A stretch of 64,000 nt of DNA from a bacterium YEK0313 (GCA_000751295.2 CCMO02000001.1:4554615-4618614), one strand, 5' to 3'; shown: positions 25,973-35,087, counted from the first letter of the stretch. Notes: generated by a model not told the origin, from the sequence alone. Translations and numbers: made by a program.

Positions 25973-26976
25973 GAGTGCCGCTTCTCACCATCCGCAACCT
26001 CGTCAAGCATTTCCCGGTGGCCGGCGGCCTGTTCGGTCCGGCCAAGGTGGTGCGCGCCGTCGACGGCGTCGATTTCGACGTCTTCCCCGGCGAGACGCTC
26101 GGCATCGTCGGCGAGAGCGGCTGCGGCAAGTCGACCACGGCGCGCCTGATGATGCATCTGATCGCGCCGACGGCCGGCGAGATCCTGTTCGACGGCGCCA
26201 AGGTCGGCTCTCCCGACCTGTCGCTGACCGGCTATCGCCGCCAGGTCCAGATGGTGTTCCAGGACAGCTACGCCTCGCTCAATCCGCGCCTGACCATCGA
26301 GGGCTCGATCGCCTTCGGCCCGCAGGTCCATGGCGTCGGCAGGCAGGCCGCGATCGCCCGCGCCCGCGACCTGCTCGCCCGCGTCGGCCTCGATCCATCA
26401 CGTTTTGCCGGGCGCTATCCCCACGAGCTTTCCGGCGGCCAGCGCCAGCGTGTCAACATTGCCCGCGCCCTGGCGCTGCAGCCCAAGGTGGTCATTCTCG
26501 ACGAGGCGGTCTCGGCGCTCGACAAGTCCGTGGAGGCGCAGGTCCTCAATCTCCTGATGGATCTGAAGGACGAATTCGCGCTCACCTATCTGTTCATCTC
26601 CCACGACCTGAACGTGGTGCGCCACATGTCCGACCGGGTCATGGTGATGTATCTCGGCAAGGTCGCGGAGATCGGCCCGGCCGACGCGGTGTTCGACGCG
26701 CCCCTGCACCCCTATTCGGCCGCGCTGACCCGGTCCATGCCGACCATGGATCCCGACCGGCGCACGATGGAAGCCCCGATATCGGGCGATCCGCCGAATC
26801 CGATCGACCCGCCGGACGGCTGCCGCTTCCATACGCGCTGCGTCCATGCCGAGGCCGTCTGCAGCGCCCGCCAACCCGCCCTGGCAGTCGCGGCGCAAAA
26901 CCATGCGACCGCCTGCCTGATGAGCGAACCGGGTTCGGGCCATTCCGCGGCTCCGTCCAGCCGCGCAGCCGCGTAA
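25969..26976 (+). CDS. ABC transporter ATP-binding protein (OppF/DppF type)
   Basis: ATPase of 335 residues: Walker A GESGCGKS, Q-loop QMVFQD, signature LSGGQRQR, Walker B VILDEA followed by VSALD, and switch His in ISHDL. The C-terminal oligopeptide-transporter extension with GCRFHTRC is present. It energises the peptide-type transporter together with the next gene. Confidence 0.92.
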   Translation: MRVPLLTIRNLVKHFPVAGGLFGPAKVVRAVDGVDFDVFPGETLGIVGESGCGKSTTARLMMHLIAPTAGEILFDGAKVGSPDLSLTGYRRQVQMVFQDSYASLNPRLTIEGSIAFGPQVHGVGRQAAIARARDLLARVGLDPSRFAGRYPHELSGGQRQRVNIARALALQPKVVILDEAVSALDKSVEAQVLNLLMDLKDEFALTYLFISHDLNVVRHMSDRVMVMYLGKVAEIGPADAVFDAPLHPYSAALTRSMPTMDPDRRTMEAPISGDPPNPIDPPDGCRFHTRCVHAEAVCSARQPALAVAAQNHATACLMSEPGSGHSAAPSSRAAA

Positions 26977-26987
26977 GGAGCGAGGCC

Positions 26988-27989
26988 ATGGCCGCCGAGG
27001 AACCGACCGTCGTGATCCGCGACCTCACCGTCGCCTTTACCGGCGGCGCCAGACCGATCCGTGCCGTCAACGGCGTCGACCTTACGCTCGATCGGGGCGA
27101 AACCCTCGCCATCCTCGGGGAATCCGGTTCCGGCAAGTCGGTCACGCTGCGGGCCCTGCTGCGGCTCAATCCGGAACGGCGCAGCGTTACCACCGGCACG
27201 ATCCGCGTCGGCGGCCGCGACGTGCTCGCGCTCGGCGCCCGCGATCTCCAGGCCTTCCGCGGCCGCGCGGTGTCGATGATCTTCCAGGAGCCGGCGTTGG
27301 CGCTCGACCCCGTCTACACGCTCGGCCGCCAGATCGCCGAGACCATCGTCAAGCATGAGGGCTGCTCGACGGCCGAGGCCCGCCGGCGCGCGCTCGACAT
27401 GTTCCAGCGCGTGCGCATCCCCTCTCCCGAGCGCCGGCTCGACAACTATCCCCATGAAATGTCGGGCGGCATGCGGCAGCGGGCGATGATCGCGCTGGCC
27501 CTTGCCTGCAACCCGCAGGTCCTGCTCGCGGACGAGCCGACCACCGCGCTGGATGCCACCGTCCAGATCCAGATCCTGCTGCTCATCCGCGAGCTCCAGC
27601 GCGAACTCGGCCTCGCCGTGATCTTCGTGACCCACGATATCGGCGTGGCCGTCGAGGTCGCCGACCGCGTGGCGGTGATGTATGGCGGCCGGATCATCGA
27701 GACCGGGTCGATCCGCGACATCATCCGCGCGCCCCGCCATCCCTATACGATCGGGCTCCTCAACAGCCGCGCCCGCGAGGGACTGCCGCGCGGCGCGCGG
27801 CTCGATGCCATTGCCGGCTCGCCGCCCGATCTTGCCGACCTGCCGCCCGGCTGCGCCTTTGCCCCGCGCTGCCGGCTGGCCATGCCGGACTGCATGGCGG
27901 CGCAGCCCGAGTCGGCTACCGTCGGCCCCGGCCACGTCGTGCGCTGTCTGAGGGTGGCGGAAACCGCCTCGCCCGCAGTGCCGGCGTAA
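26988..27989 (+). CDS. ABC transporter ATP-binding protein (OppD/DppD type)
   Basis: Second ATPase of 333 residues: Walker A GESGSGKS, signature MSGGMRQR, Walker B VLLADEPTTALD, switch His in THDIGVAVEVADR, and C-terminal GCAFAPRC of the Opp group. AAGGAG lies before ATG 26988. In most Opp/Dpp operons the D gene precedes the F gene; here the F-type gene comes first. Confidence 0.92.
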   Translation: MAAEEPTVVIRDLTVAFTGGARPIRAVNGVDLTLDRGETLAILGESGSGKSVTLRALLRLNPERRSVTTGTIRVGGRDVLALGARDLQAFRGRAVSMIFQEPALALDPVYTLGRQIAETIVKHEGCSTAEARRRALDMFQRVRIPSPERRLDNYPHEMSGGMRQRAMIALALACNPQVLLADEPTTALDATVQIQILLLIRELQRELGLAVIFVTHDIGVAVEVADRVAVMYGGRIIETGSIRDIIRAPRHPYTIGLLNSRAREGLPRGARLDAIAGSPPDLADLPPGCAFAPRCRLAMPDCMAAQPESATVGPGHVVRCLRVAETASPAVPA

Positions 27990-28047
27990 GGCTGAGCGCG
28001 GACGATACGGCGGCCCGCACCATGGTCTCTTTTGAGGAGCGGAGCTG

Positions 28048-28773
28048 ATGCTTCTGACGGTCGTCAATCCCAACACCACAGCCGCCATGACCCGGCGAAT
28101 CGGCGCGGCCGCGCGGGCGGCGGCAAGCCCGGGCACGACCATCGCCGCGGTCAATCCCGCGCGCGGGCCGGCCTCGATCGAGGGATATTATGACGAGGCG
28201 CTGTCGGTGCCGGGCCTGCTCGCGGAACTCGCCAAAGCGCCAGCGAGTGATGCCTTCATCATCGCCTGTTTCGACGATACCGGCCTCGACGCCGCCCGGT
28301 CGCTCGCCACGGCGCCGGTCATCGGCATCGGCGAAGCCGCCATGCACCTCGCAAGCCTCGTCGCCGGCCGTTTCAGCGTGGTGACGACCCTGGCCGTCTC
28401 GGTGCCGGCGCTCGAGCACAATGTCGACAAATACGGCTTCGGCCGCCGCTGCGGCAGCGTGCGGGCCTGCGAGGTGCCGGTGCTCGCGCTCGACGACCCC
28501 GCCTCGAACGCGCGCGCCAGGATTGCCGCCGAGATCGCCAAGGCGATCCGCGACGACCGGGCCGAGGCGATCGTGCTCGGCTGCGCCGGCATGGCCGATC
28601 TTGCGGCGGCGCTCGGCGCGGAATGCGGACTGCCGGTCATCGACGGCGTCGCCGCGGCCGTCAGGCTGGCCGAAAGCCTGGTCGGCCTCGGGCTTCGCAC
28701 CTCCAAGCGCGGCGGTTACGCGCCGCCCCGGCCCAAGGATTATGCGGGCCTTTTCGACAAATCCGAACCATAG
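28048..28773 (+). CDS. Asp/Glu/hydantoin racemase family protein
   Basis: Cofactor-free racemase-type protein of 241 residues with the two catalytic cysteines expected for proton exchange: Cys74 in IIACFDDTGL and Cys179 in VLGCAGM. The N-terminus LTVVNPNTTAAMT is typical of hydantoin racemases. GAGGAG lies just before ATG 28048. It closes the transporter operon, so the imported compound may be an amino acid derivative of either chirality. Allantoin or aspartate racemase-like activity is an alternative. Confidence 0.82.
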   Translation: MLLTVVNPNTTAAMTRRIGAAARAAASPGTTIAAVNPARGPASIEGYYDEALSVPGLLAELAKAPASDAFIIACFDDTGLDAARSLATAPVIGIGEAAMHLASLVAGRFSVVTTLAVSVPALEHNVDKYGFGRRCGSVRACEVPVLALDDPASNARARIAAEIAKAIRDDRAEAIVLGCAGMADLAAALGAECGLPVIDGVAAAVRLAESLVGLGLRTSKRGGYAPPRPKDYAGLFDKSEP

Positions 28774-28872
28774 TGTAAACGAGACGTTAAGGCTCCCGGG
28801 CTAGAAGGAAGCCATTGCAACCGCCAGCTGAAATTGCAGCAACGACGACGCCACGCCGGACCCGGGCCAGTC

Positions 28873-29229
28873 ATGAGTGAACGCCGAATCGCCCAGCGAT
28901 CCCGCACATTCTGGAAGGGAATGATCATATTCCCGGGCGGCCTGCGTTCGGTCGAATGCACGGTGCGCAACTATTCCGAGACCGGCGTGCGGCTCGATTG
29001 CGGGTCGATCATGGACCTGCCCGACCGGTTCGAACTGAAGATCCCGCAACGCAACGCCACCTATGCCTGCGAGGTCGCTTGGCGCCGCGGCGGCGAGATC
29101 GGCGCGCGCTTCGTGAACGGTGCGACCGCCCCCGGCGTCGACGCCATCAACGAGAAGCTCAAGGAACTGGCCGCGCAGAACAAGCGGCTGCAGCGTCAGA
29201 TCAACGACCGCGATTCCGAGACGCTTTGA
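28873..29229 (+). CDS. PilZ domain protein
   Basis: Protein of 118 residues. The c-di-GMP-binding signature appears as Arg-rich RRIAQRSR at 4-11 and NYSETG at 33-38, in place of the common D/NxSxxG, followed by a beta-barrel-like core. The C-terminus (about 92-113, KLKELAAQNKRLQRQI) looks like a short coiled coil, which suggests oligomerisation or a partner protein. The 99-bp gap before it contains TAAA and TTAA 7 bases apart, a weak CtrA-like site. Confidence 0.8.
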   Translation: MSERRIAQRSRTFWKGMIIFPGGLRSVECTVRNYSETGVRLDCGSIMDLPDRFELKIPQRNATYACEVAWRRGGEIGARFVNGATAPGVDAINEKLKELAAQNKRLQRQINDRDSETL

Positions 29230-29263
29230 CCTTGCGACAGCCGGACGCCGCAGCGTGAACCCG

Positions 29264-29824
29264 ATGGCTGTGGTCGAACGCCTGGCCCGCGCAGCGACAC
29301 CGCTGCGGCTTGCCCTTGCCCTCGGCGCGGTGCTCGCTGCCTTTCTCGTCAACGCCTATGCCAATGCCGGCATCGAAGCCCTGCTGCGCGGCAGTTGCGG
29401 CGGGCTCGACTGCCTGAAGCAGGTGCGGCCCGAGGCGCGCCATGCCGGCTACACGGCCGAGGACTTTCGCGCCTTCCTGACGACGATCGGCCCGCGCCGG
29501 AGCGAGGCTCTCGCGGCCCTTCTGACCGATCTGCCGCTGGCCGTCGCGACCGCCGCAGCGCTCCTGACCGGCGCAGGCCTGGCGAGCCGCGGCCTGCCGC
29601 TGTCGCAGCGCACCTTCCGGCTGCTGTTTCTCGTGCCCGCCGGCTTTCTGACTGCCGACCTGGTCGAAGACGGCCTTCTGGCGCTGGCCTATTCAGGCCT
29701 CGCCGATGTGAGCCCCGTCCTGCCCTGGACTTCCGCGTTGAAATTCGCGCTGCTCGCGGCCAGCGCCGTTTCGAGCCTCGTCCTGGCCCTGGCCGGCGCC
29801 GCGCTCGCTCCGCCGGCCGACTGA
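29264..29824 (+). CDS. Four-helix membrane protein, unknown
   Basis: I do not recognise the family. The product of 186 residues has hydrophobic helices near 13-30, 88-105, 118-135 and 155-178. Between the first two is a probably periplasmic loop with a cysteine pair (GSCGGLDCLKQ). ATG 29264 is used; GTG 29255 is an alternative. It is 34 bp after the PilZ gene and converges with the TetR gene, with only 5 bp between stops. Confidence 0.6.
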   Translation: MAVVERLARAATPLRLALALGAVLAAFLVNAYANAGIEALLRGSCGGLDCLKQVRPEARHAGYTAEDFRAFLTTIGPRRSEALAALLTDLPLAVATAAALLTGAGLASRGLPLSQRTFRLLFLVPAGFLTADLVEDGLLALAYSGLADVSPVLPWTSALKFALLAASAVSSLVLALAGAALAPPAD

Positions 29825-29829
29825 CCGCC

Positions 29830-30489
29830 TCAGTTCCCGCCGGCGAGCGCCGCCGGCAGGCCGCGAAGCATGGCGTCGACTCCGAGATCGAGCAGCTTTT
29901 CCGGATCGCCGAGATCCCGGGGGCGCGCCGGTGATCCCGGCACCGACAGGCTCGCAAGGCCATGGGTGAGCGCGAACACCAGCATGGCCGCCCGCCGTGC
30001 CGCCTCCGCGTCGTGCGTGCCGAGGGCCCGGCCGACCGCCTCGCGCAACATCCGGAAGCCGGGATCCTCGGCACCTTCGGATTTGGCCTCTTCGCTCGCC
30101 GTGCCCGAGTTGAACATGGCTGCGTAATAGGCGGGCTCCTCGCGGGCGAAGGCGAGATAGGCCCGGCCCATGGCACTGAAGCCTTGCGGCCCACCGGCCG
30201 CCGCGGCCTGTCCAAGGCGCTCGCCGAGCGCAGCAAAGCCAAGCTGAGCAATGTCGCGCAGCAAGCTCTGCCGGTCCTTGAAATGACGATAGGGAGCGGC
30301 CGGCGACACGCCGGCGAGCTTGGCCGCATCCGACAGGGTGAAACCGGCCGGGCCGCGCTCGGCGATCAGCCGGCGCGCCGCTTCGATCAGCGCTTCCTTC
30401 AGGTTGCCGTGATGATAGCCGCGGCGCGCGGCGAGATGAACGTCGGCCGAGGTGGGCCGGGATGAATCGTCGATCGGTGGCTTGGCCAT
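29830..30489 (-). CDS. TetR/AcrR family transcriptional regulator (WHG domain)
   Basis: Regulator of 219 residues. The N-terminal helix-turn-helix (about 30-75) reads FTLSDAAKLAGVSPAAPYRHFKDRQSLL. The ligand domain has the layout of the WHG-type C-terminus (AYLAFAREEPAYYAAMFNSG). Its target is not evident; the nearest divergent gene encodes a 27-residue protein 320 bp away. Upstream of its ATG is an AT-rich run with ATGT and ACAT arms that may be an autoregulatory site. Confidence 0.85.
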   Translation of the reverse strand: MAKPPIDDSSRPTSADVHLAARRGYHHGNLKEALIEAARRLIAERGPAGFTLSDAAKLAGVSPAAPYRHFKDRQSLLRDIAQLGFAALGERLGQAAAAGGPQGFSAMGRAYLAFAREEPAYYAAMFNSGTASEEAKSEGAEDPGFRMLREAVGRALGTHDAEAARRAAMLVFALTHGLASLSVPGSPARPRDLGDPEKLLDLGVDAMLRGLPAALAGGN

Positions 30490-30747
30490 TATGTAAAAAG
30501 ACGTGACATTCTATTCCAGGTCGGTCAAGGCGGCGATGCGGCGGCCTGCCGGGAGGCGCCGCCATGCCGGCTGCCGGACCGGCAGGGCGCTGCGGGCACG
30601 ATTGACCTGCCACGTCAGCCCATGAAACATCTGATGGGACAGGATATCTCACCTATCATCCACATGGCGCGGCCGCAAATTCGCCAGACTTGTCAAAGCG
30701 CTCGCGCTGCCCGCCGCGACGCCCGGTCGCGGGCCGGTCGAATCCGC
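30490..30747. other. Intergenic region without a recognisable gene
   Basis: Between the TetR gene and a 27-codon gene. The first 35 bases are AT-rich (TetR gene leader). The rest is GC-rich with several short frames but no ribosome site, conserved motif or RNA gene that I can support. Confidence 0.5.
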
Positions 30748-30776
30748 TTGGCAAAGCCCCGTCGCGCTGCTTAGCC
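30748..30776 (+). promoter_or_regulatory. Candidate promoter of the 27-codon gene
   Basis: TTGGCA (30748-30753) and TTAGCC (30771-30776) are 17 bases apart. Initiation near 30783 would give a 27-base leader before the GTG at 30810 and a transcript of about 215 bases ending at the terminator at 30969-30998. The -35 is good and the -10 is weak. Confidence 0.4.
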
Positions 30777-30809
30777 TGCAGGTTCCGGTTCCTGCGAGGG
30801 AGGTTGCCA

Positions 30810-30893
30810 GTGGAACTTGCCCGACACGTGAACGTAGTTGCCGTCTGCGCCGCATTCGCGTTTTTCGGAGCCATCCTGTTCGGTGCATTCTAA
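30810..30893 (+). CDS. 27-residue small hydrophobic protein, unknown
   Basis: GTG start with a strong ribosome site (GAGGGAGG, 30796-30803), then 27 codons and TAA. The peptide has a polar start (VELARHVNV) and one short hydrophobic helix (VVAVCAAFAFFGAILFGAF), so it is probably a membrane micropeptide. A promoter upstream and a strong intrinsic terminator 75 bp downstream frame it as its own transcription unit. No function is known to me; the transcript could also act as an RNA. Confidence 0.55.
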   Translation: MELARHVNVVAVCAAFAFFGAILFGAF

Positions 30894-30968
30894 GAGCATC
30901 GACGCCGGCAGGGCTGGTTGAACCGGTCGATCCAAAGCATCGAAACCACGACAGTTCGCAGACCTTGG

Positions 30969-30998
30969 GCCGGACGAAAGTCCGGCATTTTCTTTTGC
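30969..30998 (+). terminator. Intrinsic terminator of the 27-codon transcription unit
   Basis: GCCGGAC (30969-30975), loop GAAA, GTCCGGC (30980-30986), followed directly by ATTTTCTTTTG. This is a perfect 7-bp GC-rich stem with a stable tetraloop and a U-rich tail. Confidence 0.8.
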
Positions 30999-31293
30999 TT
31001 TAACCCTCTGACGCCAACCCTTGCGTGCAAGTCTACGCAGGTACTGGCCTTGCGGGAAAACTCGGCTAGACTGTCGACATCGAACTGCAATAGTCCCGTG
31101 CCAGATGCGCGACGGGCTCGGCTGAAGTTTGGCCACGTCCCAGGCACTGCGCCTTGGGGCGAGGTCGAGGGGCGAGCCTGTTTGTTGATACGTCTCGCCG
31201 ACATGGTTCCAGCCTCGGAACCGCGTCGACAACCCACTGCCGCCTTTCATGTCATGGGCCGTCCGCCGCGACGGACGGCCAGGTAGGGCTTCA
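30999..31293. other. Intergenic region of lower GC without a supported gene
   Basis: Between the terminator and the DUF2865 gene. A 122-codon frame (30918-31286) crosses it, but it runs through the terminator, has atypical composition and no ribosome site, so I do not call it. CTTGC/GCAAG arms (31020-31031) form a small hairpin. Part of this stretch must be the DUF2865 promoter, but no clear boxes are seen. Confidence 0.5.
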
Positions 31294-32265
31294 ATGGTTG
31301 CACGCATGTCCGGCTTTGCCGTGTTCTTTCTCGCCTGCTGCATCCTTGCAGGCGCAAGCCCGCCAGCCGCGGCCCAGGATGCCGATCAGATCTACGCCGT
31401 GATCCGGCGCGACGCCGAGCTGCGCGCCATGCGGCGCGGCGAGGCCAGCCCCCGCGTCGCCTCGCGTTCCGTCTTTCCTGGCCTGCCCTTCTTCGGCGCC
31501 ACGCCCCAGCGCGAGGTGCCCCTGATCACCGTCCGCCCCCGGCATGAGGGCGGTCCGGCACGCCAGGGCCGCTCGGTATCCACTTCGAACCGGTCCGGCC
31601 AGTTCCGCGTGCCCGGCGGTACCCGAGTCTATTGCGTTCGGCTCTGCGACGGCTTCTTCTTTCCCGCGCCTGCCGGCGGCCGCGACGATCACGGCGCGCA
31701 GCAGGAGGCCTGCAACAGCCTGTGCCCCGGCACCGAGGTGGCGCTCTACACGGCGCGCGGCGGCCAGCCGATCGAAGAGGCGAGCGGGCCGCGCGGCCAG
31801 GTCTATGCCCGGCTGCGCACCGCCTTCCGCTTCCGCGAGGCGGCGGACGCGACCTGCACCTGCCACGGCCGGGCCACCAATGGTCTCGCGCGCCTGCCCA
31901 TCACCCACGATTTCACCCTGCGCGCCGGCGACCTGGTGGTGACCGAGACCGGCGTCCGCGTCTTTGCCGGCGCCTCGCGCTTCCCCTATCGGCAGGCCGA
32001 TTTCGTCGACGCGCGGTCCTATGGCAGGCTGCCGGCCGACCTGCGCCGCCGAGCGGCCGAGATCCAGGCCAGTATCCAGGCACGCGACGCCGCCGTCGCT
32101 GCGCCCGTCGCGCGCACCGGTTCCGGCCAGGCGACCCGCAACCTTGCCCGGCGGGCCGGCATGACCGAGGCGATCGAGACCTTTCCCCTGACATCGGGCA
32201 CGGTCTCGGCGGAGGGCGTGCGAATCCTCGACATCTCGCGCCGATTCGATACCAGCCTGCGTTGA
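31294..32265 (+). CDS. DUF2865 family exported protein
   Basis: Protein of 323 residues with a signal peptide (hydrophobic core FAVFFLACCILAGASPPAAA, likely cut after AAA). The DUF2865 mark VYCVRLCDGFFFPAP (about 108-122) is followed by a second cysteine pair, QEACNSLC. Members are common in Hyphomicrobiales and are thought to act in the envelope; their role is not known. ATG 31294 is used; ATG 31306 also keeps the signal peptide. The product has more cysteines than most proteins here, consistent with periplasmic disulfides. Confidence 0.75.
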   Translation: MVARMSGFAVFFLACCILAGASPPAAAQDADQIYAVIRRDAELRAMRRGEASPRVASRSVFPGLPFFGATPQREVPLITVRPRHEGGPARQGRSVSTSNRSGQFRVPGGTRVYCVRLCDGFFFPAPAGGRDDHGAQQEACNSLCPGTEVALYTARGGQPIEEASGPRGQVYARLRTAFRFREAADATCTCHGRATNGLARLPITHDFTLRAGDLVVTETGVRVFAGASRFPYRQADFVDARSYGRLPADLRRRAAEIQASIQARDAAVAAPVARTGSGQATRNLARRAGMTEAIETFPLTSGTVSAEGVRILDISRRFDTSLR

Positions 32266-32494
32266 TCCAATAGGGCCGGCGAAGCCAGGGCCTGCGGCGA
32301 TTTGCGGCTTTTTCGTGGATGGCCAGTTGATCATCGCCCGTGCAATGCTGTATGACGCGCGCCGCAGCGAGGCAGCGCGACGACCGCCGGGACAGATCGG
32401 CGACTGATGACAACCACGAGGGCCTCGATCGGCGCTTGAAGCCATTTGTCACTCAGGGCCGGACAAAGCGCCCGGCCGTCTCAAGGTCTTATCC

Positions 32495-34468
32495 ATGGCG
32501 AACGAAACGGCGGCAGCCGGCAATACGGTCCCGGCAGGTGTCGGCGACCCCGCAAAGGCGCCCCCCTCAGCCGACACGGCCCATGACAGCCATGTGCCGA
32601 AGGCCAGTTTCGCCGCCCTTTTCATCGGGTCCATCGGCGTCGTCTACGGCGATATCGGCACCAGCCCGCTCTATGCCTTCCGGGAAGCGCTGGCCGGCGC
32701 GCTCGGCCATCCGACCGCCCCGCTCGCCGCCATTCCGCGCGAAACCGTCCTCGGCGTGCTGTCGCTGATCCTGTGGGCGCTGATCCTGCTGGTGACGGTC
32801 AAATATGTCCTGATCCTGCTGCGCGCCGACAATGAAGGCGAAGGCGGCACGCTCACCCTCATGGCGCTTGCCCAGAAGGCGCTCGGGCGCGGACGCACCT
32901 TCATCGTCGTGATGGGCGTCATCGGCGCCGCCCTCTTCTATGGCGATGCCGCCATCACACCGGCCATTTCGGTGCTGTCCGCCCTGGAGGGCCTGAAGCT
33001 CGTCACCCCGGTCTTCGACCCCTACATCCTGCCGATCACCACCGTGGTGATCGTGCTGTTCTTCGCGGTCCAGAGCCACGGCACCGCCCATGTCGCCCGG
33101 TTCTTCGGGCCGATCATGATGACCTGGTTCATCTGCATCGGGCTTGCCGGCCTCATCCACATCCGCGACGACCTCGGCGTGTTCTGGGCGTTCAACCCCG
33201 TCCACGGCGTGCATTTCCTCCTGACCCACGGCAGCCTCGGCCTGGTGGCCCTCGGCGCTGTGTTCCTGGCCGTCTCGGGCTGCGAGGCGCTGTTCGCCGA
33301 TCTCGGCCATTTCGGCCGCCGGCCGATCCAGAATGCCTGGCTCGGTGTCGTCTTCCCCTCGCTCACCCTCAACTATCTCGGCCAGGGCGCCATGGTGCTG
33401 GCCGATCCCTCCACCGTGCAGAACCCGTTCTTCCTGCTGGTGCCGAGCTGGGGCCTGCTGCCGATGGTCATCCTCGCGACCATGGCCACGATCATCGCCA
33501 GCCAGGCCGTGCTGACCGGCGCCTTCTCGCTGTCGCGCCAGGCCGTGCAGCTCGGCCTGCTGCCGCGTCTCAAGGTGATGTACACGTCCGAGGAACATGC
33601 CGGGCAGATCTACCTGCCCTTCATCAACTGGATCCTGCTGGTCGCGGTCCTGCTCCTGGTCCTGTCGTTCAAGACCTCCTCGCACCTCGCTTCGGCCTAC
33701 GGCATCGCCGTCAGCGGCACCATGGTGGTCACCTCCATCATGGCCTTCGTGGTCATCCACCACGTCTGGAAGTGGAGCCTGCTCGCCACCGCGTGCCTGA
33801 TCGTGCCGTTCCAGATCATCGAATGGGTCTTCCTCGGCGCCAACCTGATGAAGCTCATCGAAGGCGGCTGGGTGCCGCTCCTGTTCGGCGGCTCGATCAT
33901 GTTCCTGATGCTGACCTGGCGGAAGGGAACGCGCATCCTGGCCGACAAGACCCGGCGTATCGAGGTGCCGCTGGCCGATCTCATGAAGAGTTTCGAGAAG
34001 CGTCCGCCGCACCGCGTCCCCGGCACCGCCGTGTTCCTGACCTCGGAACATGCCTATGCCCCCGCTTCGCTCCTGCACAACCTCAAGCACAACAAGGTGC
34101 TGCACGAACACAACGTGTTCCTGGCGGTGAAGAGCGTCGGCACGCCGCGCGTTCCGGACGGCGAGCGGGTGTCTTACGAGAAGCTCAACGACAGCTTCTC
34201 CAAGCTCGTCATCAAGTTCGGCTACATGGAGACGCCGCACGTGCCGAAGGCGCTGATCGCCTGCAAGAAGATCGGCGTGAAGTTCGACATGATGTCGACC
34301 TCCTTCTTCCTGTCCCGGCGGCACCTGAAGGCCTCCGGCAAGCTCGGCATGCCGCTCTGGCAGGACTATGTGTTCATCGGCATGGCGGTCAACGCCAACT
34401 CCGCCACCGACTATTTCCACCTGCCGACCGGCCGGGTCGTCGAGGTCGGCACGCAGGTGACGATCTAG
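32495..34468 (+). CDS. kup: Low-affinity potassium uptake protein, Kup family
   Basis: Membrane K+ transporter of 657 residues with about twelve helices and a long cytoplasmic C-terminus. The family start GSIGVVYGDIGTSPLYAFREAL is at about 44-65, and LGRGRTFIVVMGVIGAALFYGDAAITPA (family helix 3, split here by small residues) follows. The tail contains FLTSEHAYAPASLLHNLKHNKVLHE, a Kup C-domain feature. A possible promoter is TTGATC (32327-32332) with TATGAC (32351-32356), spacing 18. It appears monocistronic. Confidence 0.93.
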   Translation: MANETAAAGNTVPAGVGDPAKAPPSADTAHDSHVPKASFAALFIGSIGVVYGDIGTSPLYAFREALAGALGHPTAPLAAIPRETVLGVLSLILWALILLVTVKYVLILLRADNEGEGGTLTLMALAQKALGRGRTFIVVMGVIGAALFYGDAAITPAISVLSALEGLKLVTPVFDPYILPITTVVIVLFFAVQSHGTAHVARFFGPIMMTWFICIGLAGLIHIRDDLGVFWAFNPVHGVHFLLTHGSLGLVALGAVFLAVSGCEALFADLGHFGRRPIQNAWLGVVFPSLTLNYLGQGAMVLADPSTVQNPFFLLVPSWGLLPMVILATMATIIASQAVLTGAFSLSRQAVQLGLLPRLKVMYTSEEHAGQIYLPFINWILLVAVLLLVLSFKTSSHLASAYGIAVSGTMVVTSIMAFVVIHHVWKWSLLATACLIVPFQIIEWVFLGANLMKLIEGGWVPLLFGGSIMFLMLTWRKGTRILADKTRRIEVPLADLMKSFEKRPPHRVPGTAVFLTSEHAYAPASLLHNLKHNKVLHEHNVFLAVKSVGTPRVPDGERVSYEKLNDSFSKLVIKFGYMETPHVPKALIACKKIGVKFDMMSTSFFLSRRHLKASGKLGMPLWQDYVFIGMAVNANSATDYFHLPTGRVVEVGTQVTI

Positions 34469-34649
34469 GGTCGCATCTCGGTCGGGGCGGTTGTCGAGCC
34501 GCTCGGACCGACGCTATTCACGGTTTGCTGCGCCCGCACCTGGCCATGGATCGGCAATGGCATCCAGGCATGCCGGAAGCGGCAGCGCCGGGTGATCGCG
34601 CGCTAGAATGGGCCGCCGGCCGATTCCCTCAAGCGCAGCGAGACGCAGC

Positions 34650-35087
34650 ATGACCAGCCCCCTGAGCCTCGAACTGACCCTCTTCGTCGAGCATGGCCGC
34701 GAGCGGGAGGCGGCAAATTTTTATGTCATGGCTTTCGGCGCGCGCGAAACGGCGACATATCCGCGGACCGGAACGCTGATGGCGGTCGATCTGGAACTGG
34801 CCGGCCTCAAGGTCTCGGTGGCCGGCGCCAACCCCAATCGCGAGCGCGAGCCCTGGCGCGGCGGCCCCTTCTTCCCGAAGGCCGCCGGCGCGGTCGGCAC
34901 CGTTTTCCGCCTCACGGTCGAGAACATCGAAACGACGATGTCCGCGGCGACGACGGCGGGCGCCATGGTCCGGGACGCCATCCAGCCCGATGAAACCGGC
35001 CGCCGGGTCGCAGCACTCTTCGATCCCTTCGGCCATATCTGGGCTCTTGCCGAACAGGCGGGCTCCGCAGCGCGCCTTGCCGCATGA
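34650..35087 (+). CDS. VOC superfamily (PhnB/glyoxalase-like) protein
   Basis: Protein of 145 residues with the paired beta-alpha-beta-beta-beta units of VOC proteins: ELTLFVEHGREREAANFY at the start and FDPFGHIWALAEQ at the end, both typical of PhnB-like members. The usual metal-binding set is not complete by eye, so catalysis is uncertain. Its TGA is immediately followed by the A-run that forms the U-tract of the metH terminator on the other strand. Confidence 0.7.
   Translation: MTSPLSLELTLFVEHGREREAANFYVMAFGARETATYPRTGTLMAVDLELAGLKVSVAGANPNREREPWRGGPFFPKAAGAVGTVFRLTVENIETTMSAATTAGAMVRDAIQPDETGRRVAALFDPFGHIWALAEQAGSAARLAA

Noticed and set aside
30918..31286. 122-codon frame in the gap before the DUF2865 gene
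   Set aside because: It passes through a strong intrinsic terminator, has no ribosome site and unusual composition with no recognisable motif.
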